A stretch of 64,000 nt of DNA from the NCBI RefSeq assembly GCF_008692785.1, contig NZ_VXJV01000006.1, positions 310,001 to 374,000 on the forward strand. Reading direction: 5' to 3'. Source of the stretch: Salmonella enterica subsp. diarizonae (GTDB lineage: Bacteria > Pseudomonadota > Gammaproteobacteria > Enterobacterales > Enterobacteriaceae). Below, piece by piece: positions 43,020 to 53,714 of the stretch. Every line of letters begins with the position of its first letter. The first letter of the stretch is position 1. The notes below the pieces were generated by a model. That model did no database searches. It worked only from the letters and a program-made list of their open reading frames with translations, and was not told the DNA's origin. The position numbers and the translations under genes were made by a program.

Positions 43020-43406
43020 ATGAAAATGACAAAACTGACTACGCTTTTACTCACCGCTACCCTCGGCCTTGCCAGCGGCGCAGCGTTAGCTGCTGAATCT
43101 AACGCGCAGTCCAGTAATGGCCAGGCGAACTCGGCGGCAAATGCCGGCCAGGTTGCCCCGGACGCCCGCCAGAATGTGGCGCCGAATGATGTGAATAACA
43201 ACGACATCAATACCAACGGCAATACTAACAGTACGATGCAGCATCCTGACGGTTCAACCATGAATCATGACGGAATGACCAAGGAAGAAGAGCATAAAAA
43301 TACCATGTGTAAAGACGGTCGCTGCCCGGATATTAATAAAAAAGTGGAAACCGGTAATGGCGTCAATAATGACGTGAATACCAAAACCGACGGTACCACA
43401 CAGTAA
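43020..43406 (+). CDS. ybgS: YbgS, small periplasmic protein of unknown function
   Basis: A 128-aa exported protein with signal peptide [20 protein letters not shown] cleaved near ALA-AES. The mature part is rich in Asn, Gln, Thr and Asp, with [15 protein letters not shown]-type low-complexity stretches, and has two cysteines in MCKDGRCPD. It is recognised as YbgS by sequence and by position between aroG and zitB. No function is established. Its own terminator follows. Confidence 0.9.
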   Translation: MKMTKLTTLLLTATLGLASGAALAAESNAQSSNGQANSAANAGQVAPDARQNVAPNDVNNNDINTNGNTNSTMQHPDGSTMNHDGMTKEEEHKNTMCKDGRCPDINKKVETGNGVNNDVNTKTDGTTQ

Positions 43407-43427
43407 TTCAGAAAAAAGTCTGATAAC

Positions 43428-43452
43428 GGGAGAGCTTTCGCTCTCCTTTTTA
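43428..43452 (+). terminator. Terminator of ybgS
   Basis: The stem GGAGAGC / GCTCTCC with loop TTTC is followed by TTTTTATTTT, 22 bp after the ybgS stop. Confidence 0.93.
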
Positions 43453-43516
43453 TTTTGTCAGCGAAAAATCAGTATGATGTCTACAGTATTGATGAGAATA
43501 ACAAAGGAATGACGTT

Positions 43517-44455
43517 ATGGCGCACTCACACTCTCATGCCGATTCACACCTGCCGAAAGATAATAATGCTCGTCGCCTGCTTTTTGCCTTTATCGTCACC
43601 GCCGGATTTATGCTCATTGAGGTGGTGGGCGGGATACTCTCCGGCTCGCTGGCGTTGTTGGCGGATGCGGGACATATGCTCACCGACGCGGCGGCCCTTC
43701 TCTTTGCGCTGCTGGCGGTTCAGTTTTCCCGTCGCCCCCCGACGGTTCGCCACACTTTTGGCTGGCTAAGACTCACCACTCTGGCGGCCTTTGTGAATGC
43801 CATTGCGTTGGTGGTCATTACCCTCCTTATTGTCTGGGAAGCGATAGAGCGCTTTTACACGCCACGTCCGGTGGCAGGCAGTCTGATGATGGTGATTGCG
43901 GTCGCGGGTCTGCTGGCGAACCTGTTTGCGTTCTGGATTCTTCATCGGGGAAGCGATGAAAAAAACCTGAACGTTCGCGCTGCCGCGCTACATGTGATGG
44001 GCGATTTGCTGGGCTCCGTCGGCGCAATAGCCGCTGCGCTGATTATTATCTGGACCGGCTGGACGCCAGCGGACCCGATTCTCTCTATTCTGGTTTCGGT
44101 ACTGGTGCTACGCAGCGCCTGGCGTTTGTTAAAAGATAGCGTCAACGAATTGCTGGAAGGCGCGCCGGTTTCACTGGATATTAATGCCTTACAGCGCCAT
44201 TTAAGCCGGGAAATCCCCGAAGTTCGCAACGTACACCACGTGCATGTCTGGATGGTCGGCGAAAAACCGGTCATGACATTGCACGCTCAGGTCATTCCGC
44301 CGCACAACCATGATGCGCTGCTGGAACGTATCCAGGATTTCCTGATGCACGAATACCATATTGCGCACGCTACAATTCAGATGGAGTATCAAGTGTGTCA
44401 CGGCCCGGACTGCCATCTGAATCAGATGGCATCCGGGCATGTTCATCACCATTAA
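43517..44455 (+). CDS. zitB: Zinc exporter ZitB (cation diffusion facilitator)
   Basis: A 312-aa inner-membrane Zn2+/H+ antiporter. It begins with a His-rich tail ([12 protein letters not shown]), has six hydrophobic segments with the transport-site motif [13 protein letters not shown] and its partner [10 protein letters not shown], and ends with a cytoplasmic metal-binding domain ([20 protein letters not shown]) and a C-terminal GHVHHH. It is convergent with pnuC; the 3' ends overlap by 4 bp. Confidence 0.96.
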   Translation: MAHSHSHADSHLPKDNNARRLLFAFIVTAGFMLIEVVGGILSGSLALLADAGHMLTDAAALLFALLAVQFSRRPPTVRHTFGWLRLTTLAAFVNAIALVVITLLIVWEAIERFYTPRPVAGSLMMVIAVAGLLANLFAFWILHRGSDEKNLNVRAAALHVMGDLLGSVGAIAAALIIIWTGWTPADPILSILVSVLVLRSAWRLLKDSVNELLEGAPVSLDINALQRHLSREIPEVRNVHHVHVWMVGEKPVMTLHAQVIPPHNHDALLERIQDFLMHEYHIAHATIQMEYQVCHGPDCHLNQMASGHVHHH

Positions 44456-45171
44456 GGGGAAAGCGCGCGCGATCCTCGCTCCCGCGCGCTGTTTATCCAC
44501 ATGCGGCTACCGTTCACGGCGATAAATGTCAGGATCAGATACTCCAGCGACATCGCATAGACGCCCTGCAAAGCAAAAATCACCACGCTGATCACGTTGA
44601 TTATCACCCACAGTAGCCAGTTTTCGACATATTTGCGTGTCATCAGAATCATCGCCGCGATAGACAGCACCATCATGCAGGAGTCCCAAAACGGGAAGGC
44701 GTCCGGTTGCAGTATGGGCATTGTCACCTGTAACCCCAGCATCTGCATAATGGCGACGGCCACTCGCGTCAGGACGGCGAATACGGGATCGATATATCGC
44801 GTCATCAAACCGATGGCTATCACACATATCGCCAGCCATGCCATTGCTTTTGACAACGGCAGCCAGCGGATTTTAAGCTCGGCTTCATTATCATTTGTTT
44901 GCCGCGACCACGCATACCAGCCATAAATATTGGCGGCAAAGAAAAAGAGTTGCAGCAACAGACTGGCATAGAGCTGGATCTGAAAGAAAATAATCGCAAA
45001 CAGGGTGACGTTAACCAGCCCAAAAAAGTAGTTGCTGATCTTCTCCAGACTGGCAAGCCAAATACAGAGCAGGCCGGCGATGGTTCCTACCGCTTCGATC
45101 CACGAAAGATCGTAACCGCCGGTGCCGATCGGAATATGAACCAGTATGTTGTGCGTACTAAAAAAATCCAT
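44452..45171 (-). CDS. pnuC: Nicotinamide riboside transporter PnuC
   Basis: A 239-aa inner-membrane protein with about seven hydrophobic segments and the family motif [10 protein letters not shown]. PnuC takes up nicotinamide riboside by facilitated diffusion, driven by phosphorylation by NadR. It starts 24 bp after the nadA stop; the nadA-pnuC operon is classically controlled by NadR. Confidence 0.96.
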   Translation of the reverse strand: MDFFSTHNILVHIPIGTGGYDLSWIEAVGTIAGLLCIWLASLEKISNYFFGLVNVTLFAIIFFQIQLYASLLLQLFFFAANIYGWYAWSRQTNDNEAELKIRWLPLSKAMAWLAICVIAIGLMTRYIDPVFAVLTRVAVAIMQMLGLQVTMPILQPDAFPFWDSCMMVLSIAAMILMTRKYVENWLLWVIINVISVVIFALQGVYAMSLEYLILTFIAVNGSRMWINSARERGSRALSP

Positions 45172-45195
45172 TCTCTCCCCCCAAGATTTCCGTTT

Positions 45196-46239
45196 TTATG
45201 CCCGAAGTGTAGCCGCAAAATCCAGCATCCGGTTGAGGGGCAGTAATGCGCCCTCGCGTTGCGCCGTATCAACCTGTATCTCATGCGCTGCGCCTCCCTG
45301 CTCCAGCCCTTCAGCGATGGCTTTCAGGCCATTCATCGCCATCCACGGACAGTGCGCGCAACTACGGCAGGTCGCCCCCTCGCCAGCCGTAGGTGCTTCA
45401 AGCAACTCTTTTTCAGGCACCGTCTGCTGCATTTTGTAAAAAATGCCGCGATCGGTCGCCACAATAAGCTGTCTGTGCGGCAGCGTTTTTGCCGCCTTAA
45501 TGAGCTGACTAGTTGAGCCCACCGCATCGGCCATCTCGACAATGGACTGCGGCGATTCAGGATGAACCAGAATAGCGGCATCGGGATAGATTTTTTTTAA
45601 ACGGGTCAACGCCTGGGTTTTAAACTCATCATGTACAATACACGCCCCTTGCCAGCACAGTACATCGGCCCCGGTCTGTTTTTGCACATAATTCCCCAGG
45701 TGTCTGTCCGGCGCCCAGATAATTTTTTCCCCCAAACTATCCAGATACTCAATCAGTTCTACGGCAATACTGGAGGTCACAACCCAGTCTGCACGCGCTT
45801 TAACAGCAGCCGAGGTGTTAGCATAGACCACTACGGTTCTGTCAGGATGGGCATCACAAAAAGCGCTAAATTCGTCTATTGGGCAGCCTAAATCCAGCGA
45901 ACATTCCGCCGCCAGGGTAGGCATAAGAATAGTTTTTTCCGGGCTGAGAATTTTGGCGGTTTCCCCCATAAACCGTACGCCTGCTACCAGCAGCGTGGAT
46001 GCGGCGTGCTTCGCGCCGAAACGGGCCATTTCCAGCGAGTCGGAAACACACCCACCTGTTTCTTCAGCAAGTTGTTGAATTTCCGGATCGGTATAATAAT
46101 GCGCCACCATCACCGCATCCCGTTCGCTGAGGAGTCGTTTGATTTTCTCACGATAAAATTGCTTTTCCTCAACGCTTAACGGCGCTGGCTTTAGCGGAAA
46201 CGGATAGATTGCGGCTTGTGGGTCAAACATTACGCTCAT
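45196..46239 (-). CDS. nadA: Quinolinate synthase NadA
   Basis: Condenses iminoaspartate (from NadB) with dihydroxyacetone phosphate to quinolinate for NAD synthesis. It is 347 aa. The 4Fe-4S ligands are Cys113, Cys200 and Cys297, all present at the expected positions; Cys291/Cys294/Cys297 form the CRSCAHC motif. It is the first gene of nadA-pnuC with a NadR box 73-90 bp upstream. Confidence 0.98.
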   Translation of the reverse strand: MSVMFDPQAAIYPFPLKPAPLSVEEKQFYREKIKRLLSERDAVMVAHYYTDPEIQQLAEETGGCVSDSLEMARFGAKHAASTLLVAGVRFMGETAKILSPEKTILMPTLAAECSLDLGCPIDEFSAFCDAHPDRTVVVYANTSAAVKARADWVVTSSIAVELIEYLDSLGEKIIWAPDRHLGNYVQKQTGADVLCWQGACIVHDEFKTQALTRLKKIYPDAAILVHPESPQSIVEMADAVGSTSQLIKAAKTLPHRQLIVATDRGIFYKMQQTVPEKELLEAPTAGEGATCRSCAHCPWMAMNGLKAIAEGLEQGGAAHEIQVDTAQREGALLPLNRMLDFAATLRA

Positions 46240-46311
46240 CGTGGCTTCTCGTTTTACTGGCTTAACGAAACAACCGAATGAAAGCGCAATAAACGCTACA
46301 ATCGGTTAATT

Positions 46312-46329
46312 TGTTTTATATGCTAAACA
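46312..46329 (-). promoter_or_regulatory. NadR box upstream of nadA-pnuC
   Basis: TGTTTTATATGCTAAACA differs from the NadR consensus TGTTTA-N6-TAAACA at one base. Confidence 0.88.
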
Positions 46330-46375
46330 AGATAGCCGATCAAATAAGGAAAGTCACAATAATTACGTAGCCCGT

Positions 46376-46456
46376 GTCTGATGGCGGCGTAACGTCTTAT
46401 CTGGCCTACGTGAGCGGTACCGTCTGTAGGCCTGATAAGCGCAGCGCATCAGGCAA
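46376..46456. repeat. REP pair (BIME) between nadA and the tRNA array
   Basis: Two inverted palindromic units: GTCTGATGGCGGCGTAACG on the left and CCTGATAAGCGCAGCGCATC with AGGC on the right, joined by GGCCTACGTGAGCGGTACC. This is a typical BIME arrangement. Confidence 0.85.
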
Positions 46457-46501
46457 GACCCAAACCTGCTGCAGGTTCGAATCTTCCATATTGCAGATAG
46501 C

Positions 46502-46528
46502 AAAAAGGCGCCTTTAGGGCGCCTTTTT
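46502..46528. terminator. Terminator of the tRNA operon
   Basis: A perfect AAAAAGGCGCC / GGCGCCTTTTT dyad with a 5-nt loop. It is T-run ended on both strands, so bidirectional. It lies 104 bp after the last tRNA and just beyond the last copy of the tRNA-end repeat. Confidence 0.92.
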
Positions 46529-46531
46529 ACA

Positions 46532-46605
46532 TTGGTGGGTCGTGCAGGATGACTCGGCTTCGCCTCGCCCTACGGGCCGTTGCTGGCGCAACGTTATCCT
46601 TCACG
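46532..46605 (-). repeat. tRNA-3'-end-derived repeat, copy A
   Basis: Begins with TTGGTGGGTCGTGCAGGAT, the terminal CCA plus 3' acceptor and half T-arm of the tRNA-Lys in this array. It then diverges into GACTCGGCTTCGCCTCGCCC, a GGGCCGTTG segment and ACGTTATCCTTCACG. Copies B (46741-46815) and C (47154-47226) have the same layout. Confidence 0.85.
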
Positions 46606-46631
46606 CTCAACATCTGAGTTTGATGTTAAAT

Positions 46632-46707
46632 TGGTGGGTCGTGCAGGATTCGAACCTGCGACCAATTGATTAAAAGTCAACTGCTCTACCAACTGAGCTA
46701 ACGACCC
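46632..46707 (-). tRNA. tRNA-Lys (anticodon UUU)
   Basis: A 76-nt cloverleaf from GGGTCGTTAGCTCAGTTGG to the encoded CCA. The anticodon loop reads CTTTTAA, anticodon TTT. It is the most distal of four identical lysine tRNAs here. Confidence 0.98.
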
Positions 46708-46740
46708 CTTAGATAAGGGTTACTGCTTCAATCATTCAGG

Positions 46741-46815
46741 ATGGTGGGTCGTGCAGGATGATTCGGCTTCGCCTCGCCCTTCGGCGCCGTTGCTAAAGCA
46801 ACGTTATCCTTCACG
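46741..46815 (-). repeat. tRNA-3'-end-derived repeat, copy B
   Basis: Starts TGGTGGGTCGTGCAGGATGA and continues with ATTCGGCTTCGCCTCGCCCT, a GGCGCCGTTGCTAAAGC variant and ACGTTATCCTTCACG. It follows the second lysine tRNA and is the most divergent of the three copies. Confidence 0.85.
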
Positions 46816-46842
46816 TTCTCTACCAGTTACCACCTTGTATAT

Positions 46843-46918
46843 TGGTGGGTCGTGCAGGATTCGAACCTGCGACCAATTGATTAAAAGTCAACTGCTCTAC
46901 CAACTGAGCTAACGACCC
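46843..46918 (-). tRNA. tRNA-Lys (anticodon UUU)
   Basis: Identical to the tRNA-Lys at 46632-46707, 76 nt with encoded CCA and anticodon TTT. Confidence 0.98.
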
Positions 46919-46961
46919 ATACGGGTGCTGCCTGAAAGATTTTACTCGGACCATCTAAAGA

Positions 46962-47037
46962 TGGTGGGTCGTGCAGGATTCGAACCTGCGACCAATTGAT
47001 TAAAAGTCAACTGCTCTACCAACTGAGCTAACGACCC
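46962..47037 (-). tRNA. tRNA-Lys (anticodon UUU)
   Basis: Third identical copy, 76 nt with encoded CCA. It lies only 3 bp downstream of tRNA-Val. Confidence 0.98.
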
Positions 47038-47040
47038 GAG

Positions 47041-47116
47041 TGGTGGGTGATGACGGGATCGAACCGCCGACCCCCTCCTTGTAAGGGAGGTGCTCTCCCA
47101 GCTGAGCTAATCACCC
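47041..47116 (-). tRNA. tRNA-Val (anticodon UAC)
   Basis: A 76-nt cloverleaf from GGGTGATTAGCTCAGCTGGG to the encoded CCA. The anticodon stem-loop CTCCCTTACAAGGAG gives anticodon TAC. Confidence 0.98.
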
Positions 47117-47153
47117 GATACTACGCTGGATATTACTGACTAACCGAAATTAG

Positions 47154-47226
47154 TGGTGGGTCGTGCAGGATGACTCGGCTTTGCCTCGCCCTACGGGCCG
47201 TTGCTGACGCAACGTTATCCTTCACG
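47154..47226 (-). repeat. tRNA-3'-end-derived repeat, copy C
   Basis: Starts TGGTGGGTCGTGCAGGATGA, then CTCGGCTTTGCCTCGCCC, GGGCCGTTGCTGACGC and AACGTTATCCTTCACG. It lies between the first lysine tRNA and tRNA-Val. Confidence 0.85.
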
Positions 47227-47252
47227 TTTTATTCTCGTTTCCACCGAACGAT

Positions 47253-47328
47253 TGGTGGGTCGTGCAGGATTCGAACCTGCGACCAATTGATTAAAAGTCA
47301 ACTGCTCTACCAACTGAGCTAACGACCC
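47253..47328 (-). tRNA. tRNA-Lys (anticodon UUU), first of the array
   Basis: Fourth identical copy, promoter-proximal in the leftward array, 76 nt with encoded CCA and anticodon TTT. I could not place the promoter with confidence in 47329-47452. Confidence 0.98.
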
Positions 47329-47452
47329 ACTTTTACGTTGCTTTCGAGTTGTTTAATATCCCGTGGCAACGGCGGCATATATTACTGATTTCAGATTTGA
47401 GCGCAACAAAAATTTCGACGCAAGGGGCTCAACTGCTTAGGAATCGCACGAC

Positions 47453-47482
47453 GCGACCAGAAAAAAGGCGTTTTCTGGTCGC
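47453..47482 (-). terminator. Inverted repeat behind cpoB
   Basis: GCGACCAGAAAA / TTTTCTGGTCGC forms a perfect 12-bp stem, 10 bp after the cpoB stop. On the minus strand the upper part of the second arm is a run of six T, so it could terminate the tol-pal transcript before the tRNA operon. Confidence 0.75.
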
Positions 47483-47492
47483 ATGGTACGCA

Positions 47493-48281
47493 TTACATTG
47501 CGTTAAGACGCTTCTGCGCCTGTTTCGCGCCATCAGTGCCAGGATATTTGCTAATTACCTGCTGATAAACCGCTTTCGCTTTTGCCGTATCACCTTTGTC
47601 CTGCATGATAACGCCAACTTTGTACATCGCATCCGCAGCCTTCGGCGACTTAGGATAATTTTTCACTACCGAGGCGAAATAATAGGCAGCATCATCTTTT
47701 TTACCCTTGTTATAATTCAACTGGCCCAGCCAATAATTGGCGTTCGGCTGATAAGTAGAATCAGGGTATTTCTTGATGAAGTTCTGAAACGCCACAATCG
47801 CATCATCCTGGCGGGACTTATCCTGCACCAGCGCAATTGCCGCATTGTAATCGGTATTCGCATCGCCACTTTGTACCGGCACCCCGGAGGTTGCCGTACC
47901 GGCATCCGGGGCGGGGGTCGTAGCGGTTGCCGCCCCGCTCTGGTCGCCGGCCGCAGGCTGCGCTGCGCCGCCATTATTCAAGTTCCCTAGCTGCAGCATG
48001 ATTTGCTTCTGGCGCTCCATCACCTGATTCAGTTGATACTGATTTTCCTGGATTTGACCGCGCAAAGAATCGATATCGGACTGATTATCGGAGAGCTGTT
48101 GCTGAAGTTGGGTTAAAAGCTGGCTGTGAGCGTTAGAGATACGCTCAAGTTGAGTGACGCGGTCTTCGACCGAGCCTGAGCCGACACTACTGATTGGCGC
48201 CTGAGCAAAAGCGGCCCAGGGGGCCGCTATGCCAACCAGTAACGACAGACTCAACAGATGATGTCTGAAGTTACTGCTCAT
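47493..48281 (-). CDS. cpoB: CpoB (YbgF), cell-division coordinator
   Basis: A 262-aa periplasmic protein. A signal peptide ends near AFA-QAP, then comes a trimerising coiled coil (SVEDRVTQLERISNAHSQLL to about residue 100), a Gln/Ala/Gly-rich linker, and C-terminal TPR repeats (DYNAAIALVQDKSRQDDAI, YWLGQLNYNKGKKDDAAYYF and more). CpoB links the Tol-Pal system to PBP1b-driven septal wall synthesis. It is last in the tol-pal run, 9 bp after pal. Confidence 0.96.
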   Translation of the reverse strand: MSSNFRHHLLSLSLLVGIAAPWAAFAQAPISSVGSGSVEDRVTQLERISNAHSQLLTQLQQQLSDNQSDIDSLRGQIQENQYQLNQVMERQKQIMLQLGNLNNGGAAQPAAGDQSGAATATTPAPDAGTATSGVPVQSGDANTDYNAAIALVQDKSRQDDAIVAFQNFIKKYPDSTYQPNANYWLGQLNYNKGKKDDAAYYFASVVKNYPKSPKAADAMYKVGVIMQDKGDTAKAKAVYQQVISKYPGTDGAKQAQKRLNAM

Positions 48282-48290
48282 GCAATTCTC

Positions 48291-48839
<549 letters not shown>

Positions 48840-48849
48840 TTAATTATTA

Positions 48850-50142
48850 TCACAGATACGGCGACCAGGCAGGCGATTTCACCTGACCATCAGTTGCCGG
48901 AAGACGCGCTTTGAAACGCCCATCTGTAGAAACCAAATTCAGCACAGATCCCATCCCCTGAGAAGAGCTGTAGATTACCATCGTGCCGTTAGGTGCCAGA
49001 CTTGGCGTTTCATCCAGGAACGTTGACGACAGAACCTGTACGCCACCCGTCACCAGATCTTGTTTGGCAATGTGCTGCTGCCCGTTATTTGAGCTTACCA
49101 TTACCATAAATTTACCGTCGCTGCTGACATCCGCATCCTGGTTTTGCGAACCTTCCCAGGTAATACGCTGCACCGCACCGCCGTTAATGTTCATTTTATA
49201 CACTTGCGGACGTCCAGCCTGGTCAGAGGTAAAGGCCAGAGTCTGGCTGTCAGGGAACCAGGTCGGCTCCGTATTGTTGCTACGCCCGTCCGTTATCTGA
49301 CGAATCTGGCCGGAGGCGAGATCCATGATATACAGGTTCAGACTCCCGGTTTTCGATAACGCGAACGCCAGTTTCGTCCCATCCGGCGAGAAGGCCGGCG
49401 CGCCGTTGTGACGCGGGAAGGACGCAACCTGACGTACTGCGCCGTTTGCCAGCGTCTGGATAACCAGCGCGGAGCGGCCGCTTTCAAAAGTCACGTAAGC
49501 CAGTTTTGAGCCGTCCGGAGACCACGCCGGAGACATCAACGGCTGCGGAGAACGGTGCACCACGAACTGATTGTAGCCATCGTAATCTGACACGCGCAGT
49601 TCATACGGGAACTGACCGCCGTTAGTTTGCACCACGTAGGCGATACGGGTACGGAACGCGCCCTTAATACCCGTCAGTTTTTCAAAAACTTCGTCACTGG
49701 CGGTATGGCCTGCATAACGCAGCCACTGCTTGTTCACTTTATAAGAGTTTTGCGCCAGTACAGTACCCGGCGCGCCACCAGTGTCAACCAGTTGATAGGC
49801 GACATTGTAGGAACCGTCCGGATTCGGCGTCACCTGCCCAACGACGACGGCGTCAATACCCAGCGCAGACCATGCGGCAGGCTGAACTTCCTGAGCGGTG
49901 GCTGGCTGCTGCGGCAGTCGGGACCGGTCTAACGGATTAAATTTACCGCTGTTGCGTAAATCTGCCGCCACGATGCCGCCGATATCTTCAGGCGCAGCAC
50001 CCGGCCCGGCCCATTTAAAAGGCACAACGCCAATCGGGCGCGCCGAGTCCACCCCCTGGGTGATCTCGATATGGACTTCTGCGTGCAGCACCGCCGCCCA
50101 CAGCATCAGAAAACCAAATGCTACTCGTAATGCCTGCTTCAT
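48850..50142 (-). CDS. tolB: Tol-Pal system periplasmic protein TolB
   Basis: A 430-aa periplasmic protein with a signal peptide ([21 protein letters not shown]), an N-terminal alpha/beta domain and a six-bladed beta-propeller (repeats such as [24 protein letters not shown] and [18 protein letters not shown]). It binds Pal and TolA. Two adjacent ATGs (50145 and 50142) are possible; I use the E. coli one. Gap of 34 bp to pal. Confidence 0.97.
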   Translation of the reverse strand: MKQALRVAFGFLMLWAAVLHAEVHIEITQGVDSARPIGVVPFKWAGPGAAPEDIGGIVAADLRNSGKFNPLDRSRLPQQPATAQEVQPAAWSALGIDAVVVGQVTPNPDGSYNVAYQLVDTGGAPGTVLAQNSYKVNKQWLRYAGHTASDEVFEKLTGIKGAFRTRIAYVVQTNGGQFPYELRVSDYDGYNQFVVHRSPQPLMSPAWSPDGSKLAYVTFESGRSALVIQTLANGAVRQVASFPRHNGAPAFSPDGTKLAFALSKTGSLNLYIMDLASGQIRQITDGRSNNTEPTWFPDSQTLAFTSDQAGRPQVYKMNINGGAVQRITWEGSQNQDADVSSDGKFMVMVSSNNGQQHIAKQDLVTGGVQVLSSTFLDETPSLAPNGTMVIYSSSQGMGSVLNLVSTDGRFKARLPATDGQVKSPAWSPYL

Positions 50143-50265
50143 CATATCTCCCATACCTGGACCTGTGGCCCACGATAATTTAGCAGAATGTTAACAAACT
50201 CAAATACACAAAACCACCAGGACCAGTAACAACTCAACCGCTCCAACTTCCATAGAGGAAAGTAT

Positions 50266-51429
50266 CTACAGTTTAAAGTCTAGTTTGGCATCCTTTATTT
50301 TCTCATAAACAGCCTGGCTTGGCGGTTTAGGAATTTTCGCGGTTTTTGCCGCCATTAACGCCGCCTGACAAAGCGCCGGATCGCCGCCCTCAGACGTAAT
50401 GCTTTTTAATGAGCCATCCGGCGCCAGGCTTATATGCAAGACACATTGTTTGCCCTGGTACAGACTCGCATCATACAGACGGCTCTGAATCGCGACCTGA
50501 ATCTGTTTCGCGTAGGCGCTGATATCAGCGCCTGTCGCCCCACCGTTAGCGCCCGATGTACCGCTATCTTTAGATGGCTGACCATTCCCTTTCGCGCCGC
50601 CACCGGTTTTCGGCGCATTCTTACCCGAGCTGAGATCGCCAAGCAGATCATCGACCCCCTCTGCGGCGGCCGCTTTTTCGGCAGCCGCTTTTTTAGCCGC
50701 TGCTTTATCCGCTGCGGCTTTCTTCTCTGCTGCCTTTTTATCCGCCGCGGCTTTCTCTGCGGCGGCCTTTTTGTCAGCCGCAACTTTTTCGGCGGCGGCT
50801 TTCTTCGCTGCCTCAGCCTGAGCCTGCTTCGCCGCCTCGGCTTCCGCTTTCTTCTTCGCATCCGCCGCTGCTTTCTGAGCCTCGGCCTCCGCTTTTTTCT
50901 TCGCGTCCGCCGCTGCTTTCTGAGCCGCTTCAGCCTCGGCTTGTTTCTTCGCATCGGCTACCGCTTTCGCTGCTTCAGCCTCAGCTTTCTTCTTCGCGTC
51001 CGCCGCTGCTTTCTGAGCCGCTTCTTCGGCCTGTTTCTGTTGCTGTTGCGCCAGTTTTGCCGCTTCTTCGGCCTGCTTTTGCTGCTCCTGAGCCGCTAAA
51101 CGTTCCTTTTCAAGTTGTTTCAATCGCTCCTGTTCGGCAGCCTGCTTCTGCTGAAGCTCCTCTGCCTGCTGCTGTTGCAGCTTTTTACGCTCTTCTTCCG
51201 CGCGTCTGGCGCTGGCCTGTTGATCCTGCTGACGGTTGTACTGCTGCACAACGGCGCCAGGATCGACCATCACCGCGTCGATAGCGGAACCACCGCCGCC
51301 GCCGGCAGAAGTCTCTATATGCTCATCAAACGAACTCCAGATCAGCACTGCAAATAAGATGATATGCAGCACGGCTGAAATCATTATCGCCCGTTTGAGC
51401 TTGTCGTTTTGTTCGGTTGCCTTTGACAC
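50266..51429 (-). CDS. tolA: TolA, inner-membrane spanning protein of the Tol-Pal system
   Basis: 387 aa. Residues 1-47 anchor the protein in the inner membrane with one helix (MISAVLHIILFAVLIWSSF) that contacts TolQR. About 60-275 is a long Ala/Lys/Glu-rich helical domain II built from imperfect repeats of AQKAAADAKKKAEAEA type. About 295-387 is the globular domain III that contacts TolB and Pal, with cysteines in QCVLHISL and DPALCQAAL. Domain II is shorter than in E. coli K-12 (421 aa). Confidence 0.97.
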   Translation of the reverse strand: MSKATEQNDKLKRAIMISAVLHIILFAVLIWSSFDEHIETSAGGGGGSAIDAVMVDPGAVVQQYNRQQDQQASARRAEEERKKLQQQQAEELQQKQAAEQERLKQLEKERLAAQEQQKQAEEAAKLAQQQQKQAEEAAQKAAADAKKKAEAEAAKAVADAKKQAEAEAAQKAAADAKKKAEAEAQKAAADAKKKAEAEAAKQAQAEAAKKAAAEKVAADKKAAAEKAAADKKAAEKKAAADKAAAKKAAAEKAAAAEGVDDLLGDLSSGKNAPKTGGGAKGNGQPSKDSGTSGANGGATGADISAYAKQIQVAIQSRLYDASLYQGKQCVLHISLAPDGSLKSITSEGGDPALCQAALMAAKTAKIPKPPSQAVYEKIKDAKLDFKL

Positions 51430-51493
51430 TCTCGGTTCCCAAAAAACTGTTCGCCTGTTACTCGCCGTCTTTCAAGCCAGCGGGACGCAGACT

Positions 51494-51922
51494 TCAGATT
51501 GGCTGCGTCATTAAGCCAACCGATTTTACGCCCGCGCTGTGTAACAAGTTCAGCGCTTTAATTATTTCATCGTACGGCACCTCTTTCGCGCCGCCGATTA
51601 AAAAGACTGTTTTCGGATTAGCCTGCAGGTGACGCTTTGCTTCTGCGATCACCTGTTCAGACGGCAGTTGATCCATTCGCTCTTTATCAACCACTACGCT
51701 GTATTGCCCTACTCCGGAAACCTCAATAATGACCGGTGGATCGTCGTTACTACTGACCGCCTGCGACTGATTCGCCTCCGGCAGATCGACTTCCACGCTC
51801 TGGGTAATAATCGGCGCGGTTGCCATAAAGATCAGCAGCAGCACCAACAGTACGTCGAGCAGCGGTACAATATTGATTTCGGACTTAAGTTCGCGACGAC
51901 CTCGTCCACGCGTTCTGGCCAT
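51494..51922 (-). CDS. tolR: TolR
   Basis: A 142-aa ExbD/TolR-family inner-membrane protein with a single transmembrane helix (EINIVPLLDVLLVLLLIFMA) containing the conserved proton-path aspartate, and a periplasmic domain. With TolQ it forms the proton-driven motor that energises TolA. It starts 3 bp after tolQ. Confidence 0.97.
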   Translation of the reverse strand: MARTRGRGRRELKSEINIVPLLDVLLVLLLIFMATAPIITQSVEVDLPEANQSQAVSSNDDPPVIIEVSGVGQYSVVVDKERMDQLPSEQVIAEAKRHLQANPKTVFLIGGAKEVPYDEIIKALNLLHSAGVKSVGLMTQPI

Positions 51923-51925
51923 GGC

Positions 51926-53019
<1,094 letters not shown>

Positions 53020-53241
53020 TCCTGTTGCCTCTTTGTTAGCTTCATCCGCTCACCGCAGGTACTTATTCTTATAAGTTCCTGGTGGTTCGCGCACTCGCCG
53101 CCGCAATGCTTCAAGAATGCCCTTGTATATCGCGTTGTATTCACTTTACATCCCGGTAATGCAACAAAAGTAGAGCTTTTAAACGTTGCTACTATACGCG
53201 TGGGAATGAGGCTTGGGAATGGGGGAAAGTTAAGGGAGAGT

Positions 53242-53277
53242 AAAAATATATGGGCTTATGCAAGCCCCTATATTTTT
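53242..53277 (-). terminator. Terminator of cydABX-ybgE
   Basis: The minus-strand stem GGGCTT / AAGCCC, extended by AT pairs with one bulge, ends in ATATTTTTA. It starts about 17 bp after the ybgE stop. The remaining 53020-53241 should carry the ybgC promoter; I cannot pinpoint it. Confidence 0.8.
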
Positions 53278-53293
53278 AAGGAGGTTTTCTTAT

Positions 53294-53587
53294 TCACAAG
53301 AAGAAGAAAATCAGGCCGACGATGAGGACGATATCCGCAAGCAGCGGACAAAAAATCCCTTGCCAGTGTACGGATTCAAGGCAAAAACCCACGCCGTGGA
53401 TTATGCCTGCGCAAACCGCCCACATCAGCAATAATCCGTGCCAGATTTCAAGCGTGCTGGTCCTCGCAGCAAATCGTGACGGGTCCCAGAACATACATCC
53501 TGCCAGCACTATCGCCATCACGAAGGAAAGCGCCCTTAACGGGCGCTTGTCCATTACCGCATACAGTTTTGCGATAATAGGGGTCAT
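53294..53587 (-). CDS. ybgE: YbgE, cyd-operon protein
   Basis: A 97-aa inner-membrane protein with three hydrophobic segments (ALSFVMAIVLAGCMFW, GLLLMWAVCAGIIHGVGF, CPLLADIVLIVGLIFFFL). It is the fourth gene of the cydABX-ybgE operon in many proteobacteria; function is not established. Its ATG shares a base with the cydX stop. Confidence 0.94.
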   Translation of the reverse strand: MTPIIAKLYAVMDKRPLRALSFVMAIVLAGCMFWDPSRFAARTSTLEIWHGLLLMWAVCAGIIHGVGFCLESVHWQGIFCPLLADIVLIVGLIFFFL

Positions 53588-53700
53588 TAGCTTTCTTCTT
53601 GACCGGTTTTACCCGCTTCAACGTGCTCAAGCGCCAGGGCGGTAATGATCCCGAATGCACAGGCAAGAAGCGTTCCCAGAATCCATGCGAAATACCACAT
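53587..53700 (-). CDS. cydX: CydX, small subunit of cytochrome bd-I oxidase
   Basis: A 37-aa single-pass membrane protein beginning MWYFAWILGTLLACAFGIIT and ending KTGQEES. CydX is required for stable, active cytochrome bd-I and sits against CydA. It starts 14 bp after the cydB stop. Confidence 0.96.
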   Translation of the reverse strand: MWYFAWILGTLLACAFGIITALALEHVEAGKTGQEES

Positions 53701-53714
53701 TTTAAGCTCCTTAC

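Noticed and set aside
46532-47328. Regularly spaced repeats suggesting a CRISPR array
   Set aside because: The repeated units are complete 76-nt tRNA genes and tRNA-end fragments, with irregular spacing and no cas genes.
50434-51099. Long open frame antisense to tolA (221 codons)
   Set aside because: It is the complement of the repetitive Ala/Lys/Glu coding of TolA domain II, with no ribosome site and a biased Arg/Phe/Leu composition. It is a shadow frame.
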